The position numbers were made by a program, and so were the translations under genes. Shown piece after piece: positions 52,601-60,171 of a DNA stretch of 64,000 nucleotides. Source of the DNA: an uncultured Odoribacter sp. (GTDB lineage Bacteria > Bacteroidota > Bacteroidia > Bacteroidales > Marinifilaceae); assembly GCA_910578105.1 (NCBI GenBank), contig CAJTPD010000002.1, positions 207,269 to 271,268 of the forward strand, given 5' to 3'. The stretch's first letter is position 1. Every line of letters begins with the position of its first letter. The notes beneath the pieces were generated by a model. That model worked only from the letters and a program-made list of their open reading frames with translations. It had not been told where the DNA came from and did no database searches.

Positions 52601-54442
52601 CCGTTTTCCGATTTTTTCGTAATTGTCTTTTAGTTTGATAGTGACATACCCGTCGCTTGCCAGTACTCTTGAAGTATATTGTTCAATTTCCGGAATATCA
52701 TTCAGGCGTTGTTCATAACTTCGGACGGTTTCATCGGAACGACTTAATGTGTTTCCGTTCGGAAAAGTCATGTATATGTTGAAAGTATCGGTTTCGATTT
52801 CTTTGAGGGTATTCAGAGTGAGTGTGAGTGACAGGGATACGGTTACGATTAATAATATGATGGCCGAAAATACAATAGTCGTTGGTTTGCGGAGACTCAT
52901 TTTCAGCAAAGCAATGTAAATTTGTACCGGTCTGCTGTGAATGGATAGTGTACTGAAATTAACTTGTTCTCCTTGTTTGCGCATAAACTGGTTGACCGCC
53001 ATGGGAATCAGTAATAAAGCTACTACCAGGGAGAGCAATAGTGTGGTGACGATAGATACTCCGACATGTTCGCCGATGAGTTTGAGGAAAAAGTCGTCCG
53101 AGAATAGAAAAGGTAAAAAGACGGTTATTGTAGTCATCGTTGCTGCAATGACTGCTTTGGCTACTTCTTTGGTGCCCTGTACTGCGGCTTCCTGGCTTGG
53201 GGTACCGATAGCCCGGAGGCGGAAAATATTTTCCATGACGACAATAGAATTGTCGAGCAGCATGCCGACAGCCAGAGCAATACCGGTCAGTGTAAGGGTA
53301 TTGATACTGATGCCGAAAAAGTAGAAAAAATAAAATGCCGATAGTACAGAAATGGGGATGGCTATTGCAATAAATGTAACAATTTTGAAATTCCGTAAAA
53401 ACAGGTACAGAATAAAGATGGCCAGAATAGCTCCCGTAATACCCAGGTCAATGATGGTGTTGATGTTTTCACTCATTATTTCGGCAACATCTGTGTCTAC
53501 CTGAATGTTGATACCTTTAGGGGCCAGTTCTTCATTGAGCCGGTCGATTTCTTCCCGTATCCGGTCCGAAAGTTCAATGAGATTCACCAGCGGCGACCTG
53601 GCAATGATACAGGTAATGACTTCTTTTCCGTTGACCCGGGAATAAGATTCTTCTTCTTTGATACCAAAATGGATGTCGGCAATATCTTTCAGCAAGACAG
53701 GTCCTTCGGCCACAACGATATTTCCCAGATCTTCCGTTTGCAGATATTCGGCGGTGACGTTGACAAAAAAACGTCTGGAGTTCTGAAAAACAGAGCCGGC
53801 AAAGGTTTTTTCCGACATATTTTTGTTAATCAGAGAACTGATTTGTGAAGCTGTAATATTTAAAGCTTTACATTTTTCCTGATTGAGTAAGATTTCGATA
53901 CTTTTTTGCCGTCCTCCCATCACGGTGACGGCAGCGACACCATCTGTGTTTTCGAGGACGGGTGCTATGTCGGCATCGGTAATATTACGGACATAGTCCA
54001 CATCGTCGTCGCCTAATACCCGGAGGGTCATAAACTGGTTGCTGGCTTTGTTACCTCCTGCCTTATTCACCCGGACGGTGAATTCTTCGGGTAAGTTTTT
54101 GGATAGTGTTTTGATTTTTTCTTCCAGTTTAAGATAGGCGTATTTGATATTGGTATTTTTTGTGAACGATACGGTTATGTTTGCATTTCTGTTGGTAATT
54201 CTGGTTTTGATTTCCTCTACGCCTTCCATGCCGCTAATCACGCCTTCCACCGGAATGGCGGCCTGCGTTTTAACATAATTGGGGTCGAGTTCCATATTGG
54301 AAGTGATACTGACGGAGAGAGTCGGGTATTCTGCATCCGGATATAATTCCATCTTCAGATACTTATATGAAAAGACACCCATCATCGTAAGTCCGATGAA
54401 GAGCATAGAGATGAGAACTTTGCGATTTATGAGTTTATTCAT
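49694..54442 (-). CDS. RND permease fused to an ABC ATPase (1582 residues)
   Basis: Residues 1-1030 are a full RND permease, with LAVGMLLDNSIVVMENI (about 394) in helix 4 and IVVNNSIILIDY (about 941) in helix 10. Here Asn replaces the second Asp and the Lys of the classical proton relay. Two helices follow (about 1035-1085), then HISIRNLVKIYG (about 1106-1117), which looks like the first strand of an ABC ATPase. A block of four or five helices (about 1135-1265) comes next, and then the ATPase resumes: KALNAVSMDI, Walker A GPNGAGKTTL (about 1311), signature FSGGMKQR (about 1415), Walker B ILVVDEPTAGLDP (about 1436) and H-loop STHIIED (about 1470). All ATPase motifs are intact and the frame has no break. 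It sits between a second RND gene and a small ABC-2 permease gene. Confidence 0.93.
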   Translation of the reverse strand: MNKLINRKVLISMLFIGLTMMGVFSYKYLKMELYPDAEYPTLSVSITSNMELDPNYVKTQAAIPVEGVISGMEGVEEIKTRITNRNANITVSFTKNTNIKYAYLKLEEKIKTLSKNLPEEFTVRVNKAGGNKASNQFMTLRVLGDDDVDYVRNITDADIAPVLENTDGVAAVTVMGGRQKSIEILLNQEKCKALNITASQISSLINKNMSEKTFAGSVFQNSRRFFVNVTAEYLQTEDLGNIVVAEGPVLLKDIADIHFGIKEEESYSRVNGKEVITCIIARSPLVNLIELSDRIREEIDRLNEELAPKGINIQVDTDVAEIMSENINTIIDLGITGAILAIFILYLFLRNFKIVTFIAIAIPISVLSAFYFFYFFGISINTLTLTGIALAVGMLLDNSIVVMENIFRLRAIGTPSQEAAVQGTKEVAKAVIAATMTTITVFLPFLFSDDFFLKLIGEHVGVSIVTTLLLSLVVALLLIPMAVNQFMRKQGEQVNFSTLSIHSRPVQIYIALLKMSLRKPTTIVFSAIILLIVTVSLSLTLTLNTLKEIETDTFNIYMTFPNGNTLSRSDETVRSYEQRLNDIPEIEQYTSRVLASDGYVTIKLKDNYEKIGKRTLNELKNLVINLTQGLRISNVSFEASESSDNFQGGGGDAMFGGSSDLLKKLGMGSQSEKIVIKGQDFEKMANLAELLKYQIEELDNISYSSVSSNRGNPEARIIFDQYLMGIQDVTPNNVVNELNNFSPQNTTSIKYKAGDQEYDIIIKDKELAEKKETEGENPVRNLEDLRNMEITTTRNSITDLRSFSRINLTRGQGNINRLNQDNEINVNYRFNSDVNESKSILEEARFEIDELVRNSDIPSGIAVEVVHEEDETSEFTFLILAAFVIIYMILASVFESLTAPVVLMFAIPLAAIGSLLALLFTSNSLLSANVLVGFIILIGIVVNNSIILIDYTSQLRRQGYRKPRALIIAGISRIRPILITAITTIVAMFPLAMGQGEFVAGLGAPFAITVIGGLTMSTLLTLIIIPTLYSGLEDALHRLRTQSLTMKICQIALLVLAVIGIYSFTDSLLWRLGYLIGAVILIPGATWFIETSLRQANSRIISPDEEIHISIRNLVKIYGRPNEFKREWQSGNRTRKRLGIQVEYRTFKDLRVLVWIIPVTGFMIYFTYFYQVLTFWAIFFAVCTWELISRLATIGKEYFTARHKRWGQWCMQILFSVIYYISPLLSLIWAAVKFSDSGLPVLSGLLWYTGITINYLAHRIRKYNINVDLLEGHFRNLRKTIYQAATKIPVIGYKKEPFKALNAVSMDIHTGMFGLLGPNGAGKTTLMRIICGIFEQSYGKIFINGIDTQSKREELQGLIGYLPQEFGTYENLTSWEFLEYQALLKGIYNPEIRRKRITEVLEAVHMYENKDKKIGGFSGGMKQRIGIAQTLLNLPRILVVDEPTAGLDPRERIRFRNLLVELSRSRIVIFSTHIIEDIASSCNQVGVINKGSLKYYGTPADMAEIAKDVTWTFEIPAREFAKLPADLLLVHHIRNGENIKVRCLSEKQPVPHAVRTTPLLEDSYLWLLRSVKLANNEQIITQ

Positions 54443-54493
54443 AATGTTTTAATGTGAAAATTCGTATTCATTACCTTATTTGTAATTTGCACA

Positions 54494-57400
54494 TTATCTT
54501 TTCTTTTTATCGAATATATAATAGACGCAGGGTATCACTACTAATGTCATTATCGTAGAAGTGAACAATCCGCCGATTACAGCCAGAGCCATCGGAGAAC
54601 GGAGTGAAGCACCTTCGCCGAATCCGAAGCACATGGGCAGCAGAGCCAGAATGGTGGTCAGACTTGTCATGATGATGGGGCGTATGCGTTGTTGGGCTGC
54701 TGTTTTCACAGCTTCTGTGAGTTCAAGTCCTGTGGCTTTGAGCTTGTTTGCCGCATCTACCAGTAATATGGAATTATTCACGGCTATACCGGCCAGCATA
54801 ATGATTCCGATAAAGGCCATCATATTGAGTGACGAACCTGTAAGCAGAAAGGCATAGATACATCCGACACCGGCCAGCGGAATTGTAAGTAAAATGGTGA
54901 AAGGATGGCGCAACGATTCAAATTGTGAAGCCATTACCATATAAACCAGTATGATGGAAAGCAGCAATGCAAACGAAAGTCCGTTGAATGATTCAGCTCT
55001 TTTTTCTTCTTCTCCGGTAATTTTTGCGGAATATTTGGCCGGAAACTGAACTTCCCGGAGTTGAGCGTTAATTTCCGGGGTGACACTTCCCAGTGTATAG
55101 CCTTTTTCCAGCATGGCAGTTACTTTGCCGATGCGGTTCTGGTTATTCCGGTTGATTTCCCGGGGAGCAGTGGTCAGGGTAATTTCTGCTATTTCTCCCA
55201 GACGGTATTTCTTTTCTCCCTGAACGATTTCGACATTTTGTAATTCTGCCAGAGGAATCTCCGGGACGCGGATTTCAATATCGATGGGTTCTCCTTCCGA
55301 TTCGTAAGTACTGGCAGTTGTGCCGTTGAGTTTGTTTTTTACTTGTGAAGCAACGGAGGCAATGTCTACGCCGTAAATACCACTTTTTAGCCGGTCGATG
55401 GAGATATTGACTTCCGGGGCTCCTTGTTCCATAGAGGTCCGGATGTCGTACAGACCGGGGACGGATGTCATTTTCTCTTTGATTTCGTTGCTGAGTTCTT
55501 CGATTAATTCCAGTTCTTCTCCTTTTACTTCTACAACTACCGGAGCACCTTCTGTTCCCAATATGCTTTGCAGGGCGGATTGTTCTTTTTCGAATGAGAT
55601 TTCTATGCCTTCGGGTACTTTGTAATTCTGGTTTAATTGGCTGATGATGTCATCTGCACTGATTTTGGAATTATTTTTGATTTTGGTTTTTATTTCGGCC
55701 TGATTTTCTTCTTCCAGTTTTCCATTGAGCTGGCTTTCGGTGTTGGAGGGTCCTACCAGGGTGAAGAGCCATTCCAGGTTGTCGCCTGCCAGTTCGGTAA
55801 TCATGTTTTCGATGGTGGCTGCGGCATTGTCTGTGCTTTGAAGCCGCGTACCGGGTTCAAGTGTGATGTAAGTGGAAAATTCCCTGGATTCGGCTTTGGG
55901 CATAAATTCCATGTTAAGCAATGGGATTAGCATGTAGCTGCCGATGACTATCAGAAGGGAAGTCCCTGCAATGGCGTAACGATGGCGGAGGAGCTTGCCT
56001 ACAAATTGGCCATAACCTTTGATTTTTACAGAGCCTTGGTTACCTGCCGGTTTAGTGATGTATCTGGAAGCCAGCATGGGCATCAGTAAAATAGCGACGA
56101 ATAAAGAAGAGAGAAGGGAAAAAGAGACAGTCCATGCCTGTTCTTTAAATAATTCTCCCGCTGCTCCCTGAATATAGACTATAGGCAAAAATACTACAAT
56201 CGTAGTGAGGGTTGACGAGGTGATTGCTCCGGCAACTTCTGATGTTCCTTTTATTGCAGCTTCTTTGGGTGAAAGTCCGCTTTCAAGGTTTCTGTATATG
56301 TTTTCCATTACGACAATGGCATTGTCGATGAGCATACCCGCGCCCAAAGCCAGACCTCCTAAAGTCATGATGTTAATGGTCAGACCGTTGAAATACATCA
56401 GATTGAAGGTGGCAATAATAGAAACCGGAATAGAAATGCTGACGATTAGTGTGGTATTGATGCGGCGCAAAAATACATAAAGTATCAGCATAGCGAGTAA
56501 AATACCTATTACAGCAGAATCTTTTACTTCGCCTATGGAAGCTCCGATAAAATCTCCCTGGTTGCTGACGATATTAAACTCATATCCCGGCATACTTTTT
56601 TGCAGTTCTGCGAGTTTTTCCGTAATGTTTTCAACGGCCTTGACGGTGTTGTATTTGTTTTCCTTGTATATACTGATACTCAGAGATCTTTCTCCGTCAT
56701 AACGAACCAGATTTTCAGGGTCTTTGTTTTTCAGACTGATATCGGCTACATCTTTCAGGTAAACGGGTGCTTTTGCATTGGAATTGGATTCGGAGGTACT
56801 ACCCGGTGTATTGAAAGCAACGATGATGTTTTCAATGTCTTCAATGGTTTTCAGCAGATTAACTCCTTTGATGGTGTATTGGATGTCGTTGTTAACGATG
56901 GTACCTCCGGAAACATTCCGGTTCATTCCTTCAATCTTCGAAGCAATAGTTTCGGCTGTGAGTTTGAAAGCTTCCAGCATATAGGAGTTGGTTTTGACTT
57001 CTACATAGGCCTCTTCCTGCCCGTTGAGTTGTATGTCGGCTACTCCGTCCAAACGTACTAACTCACTGCGCATGTAGTTTTCTGCAATTTTCCGCAGTTC
57101 GTTCATATCCTTGATTTCCTTGTGGTTCATGGAAATGATCATCACGGGGGTGGCATTGGCATCGTAACGGGAAACATTGAGAGATGTGATTTCTTCGTTT
57201 TGTCCTATTTGCGACATACTGCGTTGCAAATCCAGAAAGGCGGCGTCCATGTCCTGGTCCCAGTCGTATTCGACAGTAATGGTGGCCCCTCCCACTTTGC
57301 TGCTGCTGCTGACTTGTTTTACGCCTTCCTGACGGGCTGCTGCCGATTCGATTTTTTCAACAAATTGTTTTTCAATTTCTTCGGGCGGACGTTCTCCGGC

Positions 57401-57550
57401 TTCTAATTCAATATAAAGGGCCGGGTTTTTCAGCTCGGGAAACAGGTCTGTTCCTAATTTATTATATGATATGATACCAAGTAAGCATACGCCGAGAGTA
57501 AGCATTAATACGCTGACCGGGTATTTTACTGCAAATTTTGTAATATTCAT
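54494..57550 (-). CDS. RND-family efflux permease (partner of the fusion protein)
   Basis: The 1018-residue permease has 12 helices and two periplasmic loops. Helix 4 reads LALGAGMLIDNAIVVMENIY (about 400) and helix 10 IAVNNSILLVDAANKL (about 924), so like the fusion protein it has Asn where AcrB has Asp408 and Lys940. Adjacent pairs of different RND permeases with one adaptor occur in MdtBC-type heterotrimers, so a mixed pump with the fusion protein is plausible. It lies 6 bp after the adaptor gene and 51 bp before the fusion gene. Confidence 0.94.
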   Translation of the reverse strand: MNITKFAVKYPVSVLMLTLGVCLLGIISYNKLGTDLFPELKNPALYIELEAGERPPEEIEKQFVEKIESAAARQEGVKQVSSSSKVGGATITVEYDWDQDMDAAFLDLQRSMSQIGQNEEITSLNVSRYDANATPVMIISMNHKEIKDMNELRKIAENYMRSELVRLDGVADIQLNGQEEAYVEVKTNSYMLEAFKLTAETIASKIEGMNRNVSGGTIVNNDIQYTIKGVNLLKTIEDIENIIVAFNTPGSTSESNSNAKAPVYLKDVADISLKNKDPENLVRYDGERSLSISIYKENKYNTVKAVENITEKLAELQKSMPGYEFNIVSNQGDFIGASIGEVKDSAVIGILLAMLILYVFLRRINTTLIVSISIPVSIIATFNLMYFNGLTINIMTLGGLALGAGMLIDNAIVVMENIYRNLESGLSPKEAAIKGTSEVAGAITSSTLTTIVVFLPIVYIQGAAGELFKEQAWTVSFSLLSSLFVAILLMPMLASRYITKPAGNQGSVKIKGYGQFVGKLLRHRYAIAGTSLLIVIGSYMLIPLLNMEFMPKAESREFSTYITLEPGTRLQSTDNAAATIENMITELAGDNLEWLFTLVGPSNTESQLNGKLEEENQAEIKTKIKNNSKISADDIISQLNQNYKVPEGIEISFEKEQSALQSILGTEGAPVVVEVKGEELELIEELSNEIKEKMTSVPGLYDIRTSMEQGAPEVNISIDRLKSGIYGVDIASVASQVKNKLNGTTASTYESEGEPIDIEIRVPEIPLAELQNVEIVQGEKKYRLGEIAEITLTTAPREINRNNQNRIGKVTAMLEKGYTLGSVTPEINAQLREVQFPAKYSAKITGEEEKRAESFNGLSFALLLSIILVYMVMASQFESLRHPFTILLTIPLAGVGCIYAFLLTGSSLNMMAFIGIIMLAGIAVNNSILLVDAANKLKATGLELTEAVKTAAQQRIRPIIMTSLTTILALLPMCFGFGEGASLRSPMALAVIGGLFTSTIMTLVVIPCVYYIFDKKKR

Positions 57551-57556
57551 GGCAGA

Positions 57557-58624
57557 TTATTTCATTACTTTCACTTTGCTGCGGTTGCGTAACCAGTCGT
57601 GACCTTTGATAACAATTTTGTCGCCGGCTTCAAGTCCTTTTTCAACTTCAATGTATTTGTCGTCACTGATGCCTGTCTGAATGACTTTTTCCTCGGCACT
57701 GTTGCGGTCTACGGTATAAACCAGTTTTCCTCCCCGGCGGTTTTTGATAATGTCTTTGGGAATGGATAGTACGGAATCTTTCCGGACAGTGATAATATCC
57801 GCTTTTGCGAACATTCCGGGACGCAGTTTCAGGCCAGGATTTTCAATTTGGATATATCCGGAGAAAGTGCGGGTATCTTCGTTAATGGCTGGAGAAAGCT
57901 GGGTGAGTACACCTTTCAGGGTATCCGATTTGATGTTGTAATTGGTGATGTGGACTCCTTGTCCTACAGCTAATTTGGTCAGGCTGTTTTCTGCAAACTG
58001 GGTTTCGATGTACATTTTGCTATAATCCATGATTCCTACAATCGTACTTCCGGAAGCCACTTCCACACCAGGTGTGAAGTAGGGCAGATTTACTATAGCA
58101 CCTTTGAACGGAGCTTTGATACTCAGTTTTTCGAGAGTGATGCAGGCATTTTCAAGTGCCAGTTTTGCATTGATGTAGGAATTCTTTGCGTTGTTTACGT
58201 CTTTTTGAGTGGCTCCTCCTTTTTCGTATAACATTTTTTGTCCTTCCCATTCTTTTTCAGTAATTTCTATTTGTAGTTTTTTACTTTCTAATTGGGCATT
58301 ATTTTCATATTCTTTATTTTCAAGGCGAACAATAACAGCTCCTGCTTCAACGATGTCGCCAAGTTTGTAAGGGCGTCCGGTTTTCGGATTTTTTTGTAAA
58401 TAATATGCTCCTGTTGTCTCGGATTTTATTTCAATGGTTTTTTCTGCCCTGGCTGTTCCTGTAGTGGTAATGTATTCTTCAATGTTTCTGTGCCGGACTT
58501 CTTCTACCCAGACAGGGGTTGTTGTATCAGAAGAAGAACTCCCCCGGTTGTTGTTGCAGGAAAATAAAATTAGTCCCAGAGAAATAATACCGGCAATTTT
58601 TAAATGTAAGTTCATAGTATTCAT
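57557..58624 (-). CDS. RND periplasmic adaptor lipoprotein
   Basis: A lipoprotein signal (LGLILFSC, Cys23) anchors this 355-residue adaptor. It has the lipoyl halves (TAYYLQKNPKTGRPY-like and APFKGAIVNLPYFTPG), a coiled-coil hairpin (about 95-165, ENNAQLESKKLQIEITEKEW), and beta-barrel and membrane-proximal domains (GYIQIENPGLKLRPGMFAKAD). It would bridge the RND permeases to the TolC-like channel encoded upstream. A second Met at residue 4 (58615) is also possible as start. Confidence 0.93.
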   Translation of the reverse strand: MNTMNLHLKIAGIISLGLILFSCNNNRGSSSSDTTTPVWVEEVRHRNIEEYITTTGTARAEKTIEIKSETTGAYYLQKNPKTGRPYKLGDIVEAGAVIVRLENKEYENNAQLESKKLQIEITEKEWEGQKMLYEKGGATQKDVNNAKNSYINAKLALENACITLEKLSIKAPFKGAIVNLPYFTPGVEVASGSTIVGIMDYSKMYIETQFAENSLTKLAVGQGVHITNYNIKSDTLKGVLTQLSPAINEDTRTFSGYIQIENPGLKLRPGMFAKADIITVRKDSVLSIPKDIIKNRRGGKLVYTVDRNSAEEKVIQTGISDDKYIEVEKGLEAGDKIVIKGHDWLRNRSKVKVMK

Positions 58625-58668
58625 GTGTTAATATGCCAATTTTATAAATATGGATTGTCTGTATCAGT

Positions 58669-60171
58669 TTATTTTAACAAGTTTGCAGGGAGATAAGTCT
58701 GGTCTGTTTCGAAATCCCACAAGGTTTGTATTTTCAGGTTCAGTAATTCAATTTTGTAACTGATGATAGCATTGGTGTAAGCTTGTTTGGCGTTGGTTAA
58801 TTGGGTTTGATATTGTTGAAGTTCCATACCTGTGAGATTCCCGTTGCGGTATTTTTCCAGGTTTATATCGTAAGTATGTTCGGCATTTTCGATGCTTTTC
58901 TTTTTGATTTCAATTTGCCGGATTAAGACAGGCAGATTGCGGCAAATTTGCCGTACACTGATGGTGATATTTTTCTTTTCTTCTGCAAAGCTTATTTCGT
59001 CTGATTCCATGGCTATTTCGCTGGATTTCACCCTTGCTTTTTTCGCTCCCCAGTCGAAAATGGGAATATTAAAGCTTATTCCGATTTGTTCATTGTCTGT
59101 CGGATTGTCGTACATGTTATTTACTTTTTCGCCCAGAGCTGTTAATCCGACGCGTGCACTGATACTTCCTTTGAATTCGTTGGCAGCTTTTGTCCTGATG
59201 ATTGAAAAGACGTCTTGTTCGAGCGTAATTTCTTTCTGACGGAGTTCCATTCGTTGGTCTAGAGCATATTTTACAGCGTTGTCGGGATTAACGGAGACTG
59301 TTGTAATATCTGTATTCGGGAGAACCATGACGTCTTCGTCCAAAGGCATGCCCAATGTTAATTTGAAATTATCCTTGGCATTTTCATAGCTGATTTCCGA
59401 AGAATAGACGGAAGATTCGCTGGTGGCGAGGTTGACTTCAGCCTGATATAATTCTTCTTTGGCAACCAGACCGGCATCTACTTTATTTTTGATGATTTCA
59501 TAATTTTGTTTCTGGTTATTGTATTCATCCCGGGCAATACTAAGGTCTTTTTGTTTTTGGAAGACATCGTAAAATTGAGTGGTTACATTTTTTTCGATAT
59601 TCAGTTCCTGTAAAGCATAACTGATTTTAGCATTTTCAAGTTGATATTCCAGCTCTTTCAATTCCATTTTTGTCCGGTTGTAGGTGAATAAGGGCTGTTC
59701 CAGTTGTAATGTCAACCGGTGATTGAAAGATGTATTTGTCCCCCCCGAAGTCCTGTTGGATGCGTCCTGCCACGAAAAGTCGTTGAGCAGTGAAATGACG
59801 CCGTCCGTCCATTTTACCGGTTGACGGATACCTAAAGAAGCTGATGACGACATGGTTTTGCTGTCGTACCATTTGCTGTTGTAGCTGTCGTATTGATTGC
59901 TCCGGTTGTAGCTAAAAGGGTTAACATCCAGTGAGAACTGAGATTTTAAAGAGGCATTCTGGGCTTTCAGGTTCAACTGCCGTTGTTCCAGGCTAAGTTT
60001 GCTTTGGATGAGGGATGGGCTATGTTCATAGGCAATGTTTAATGCTTTTTCGAGTGTCAGGATTTCTTGTGCCATGGAATGAGTGATTCCGCAGACAATC
60101 AGAAAGGCCAGAGTGAGAGAATGTTTTAACATATGATGTATTTTATGTGTTATTCTGTTGTTTCTATTCAT
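58669..60171 (-). CDS. TolC-family outer-membrane channel
   Basis: The protein has a signal peptide (HSLTLAFLIVCGITHSMAQ) and the double coiled-coil and barrel organisation of TolC proteins: LTLEKALNIAYEHSPSLIQ, NIEKNVTTQFYDVFQKQKD and the second-half LEKYRNGNLTGMELQQYQ. It should be the outer-membrane exit of the hybrid locus. Start codons are open at 60207, 60171 and 60132; 60171 overlaps the upstream stop by 8 bp (coupled translation) and 60132 gives the shortest signal peptide. The adaptor gene follows after 44 bp. Confidence 0.9.
   Translation of the reverse strand: MNRNNRITHKIHHMLKHSLTLAFLIVCGITHSMAQEILTLEKALNIAYEHSPSLIQSKLSLEQRQLNLKAQNASLKSQFSLDVNPFSYNRSNQYDSYNSKWYDSKTMSSSASLGIRQPVKWTDGVISLLNDFSWQDASNRTSGGTNTSFNHRLTLQLEQPLFTYNRTKMELKELEYQLENAKISYALQELNIEKNVTTQFYDVFQKQKDLSIARDEYNNQKQNYEIIKNKVDAGLVAKEELYQAEVNLATSESSVYSSEISYENAKDNFKLTLGMPLDEDVMVLPNTDITTVSVNPDNAVKYALDQRMELRQKEITLEQDVFSIIRTKAANEFKGSISARVGLTALGEKVNNMYDNPTDNEQIGISFNIPIFDWGAKKARVKSSEIAMESDEISFAEEKKNITISVRQICRNLPVLIRQIEIKKKSIENAEHTYDINLEKYRNGNLTGMELQQYQTQLTNAKQAYTNAIISYKIELLNLKIQTLWDFETDQTYLPANLLK

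Noticed and set aside
56600..57061. Plus-strand open frame of 153 codons opposite the RND gene
   Set aside because: It is fully antisense to a conserved permease gene, is Phe/Val/Gly-rich as expected from the reverse reading of such a gene, and has no upstream promoter box or family motif.
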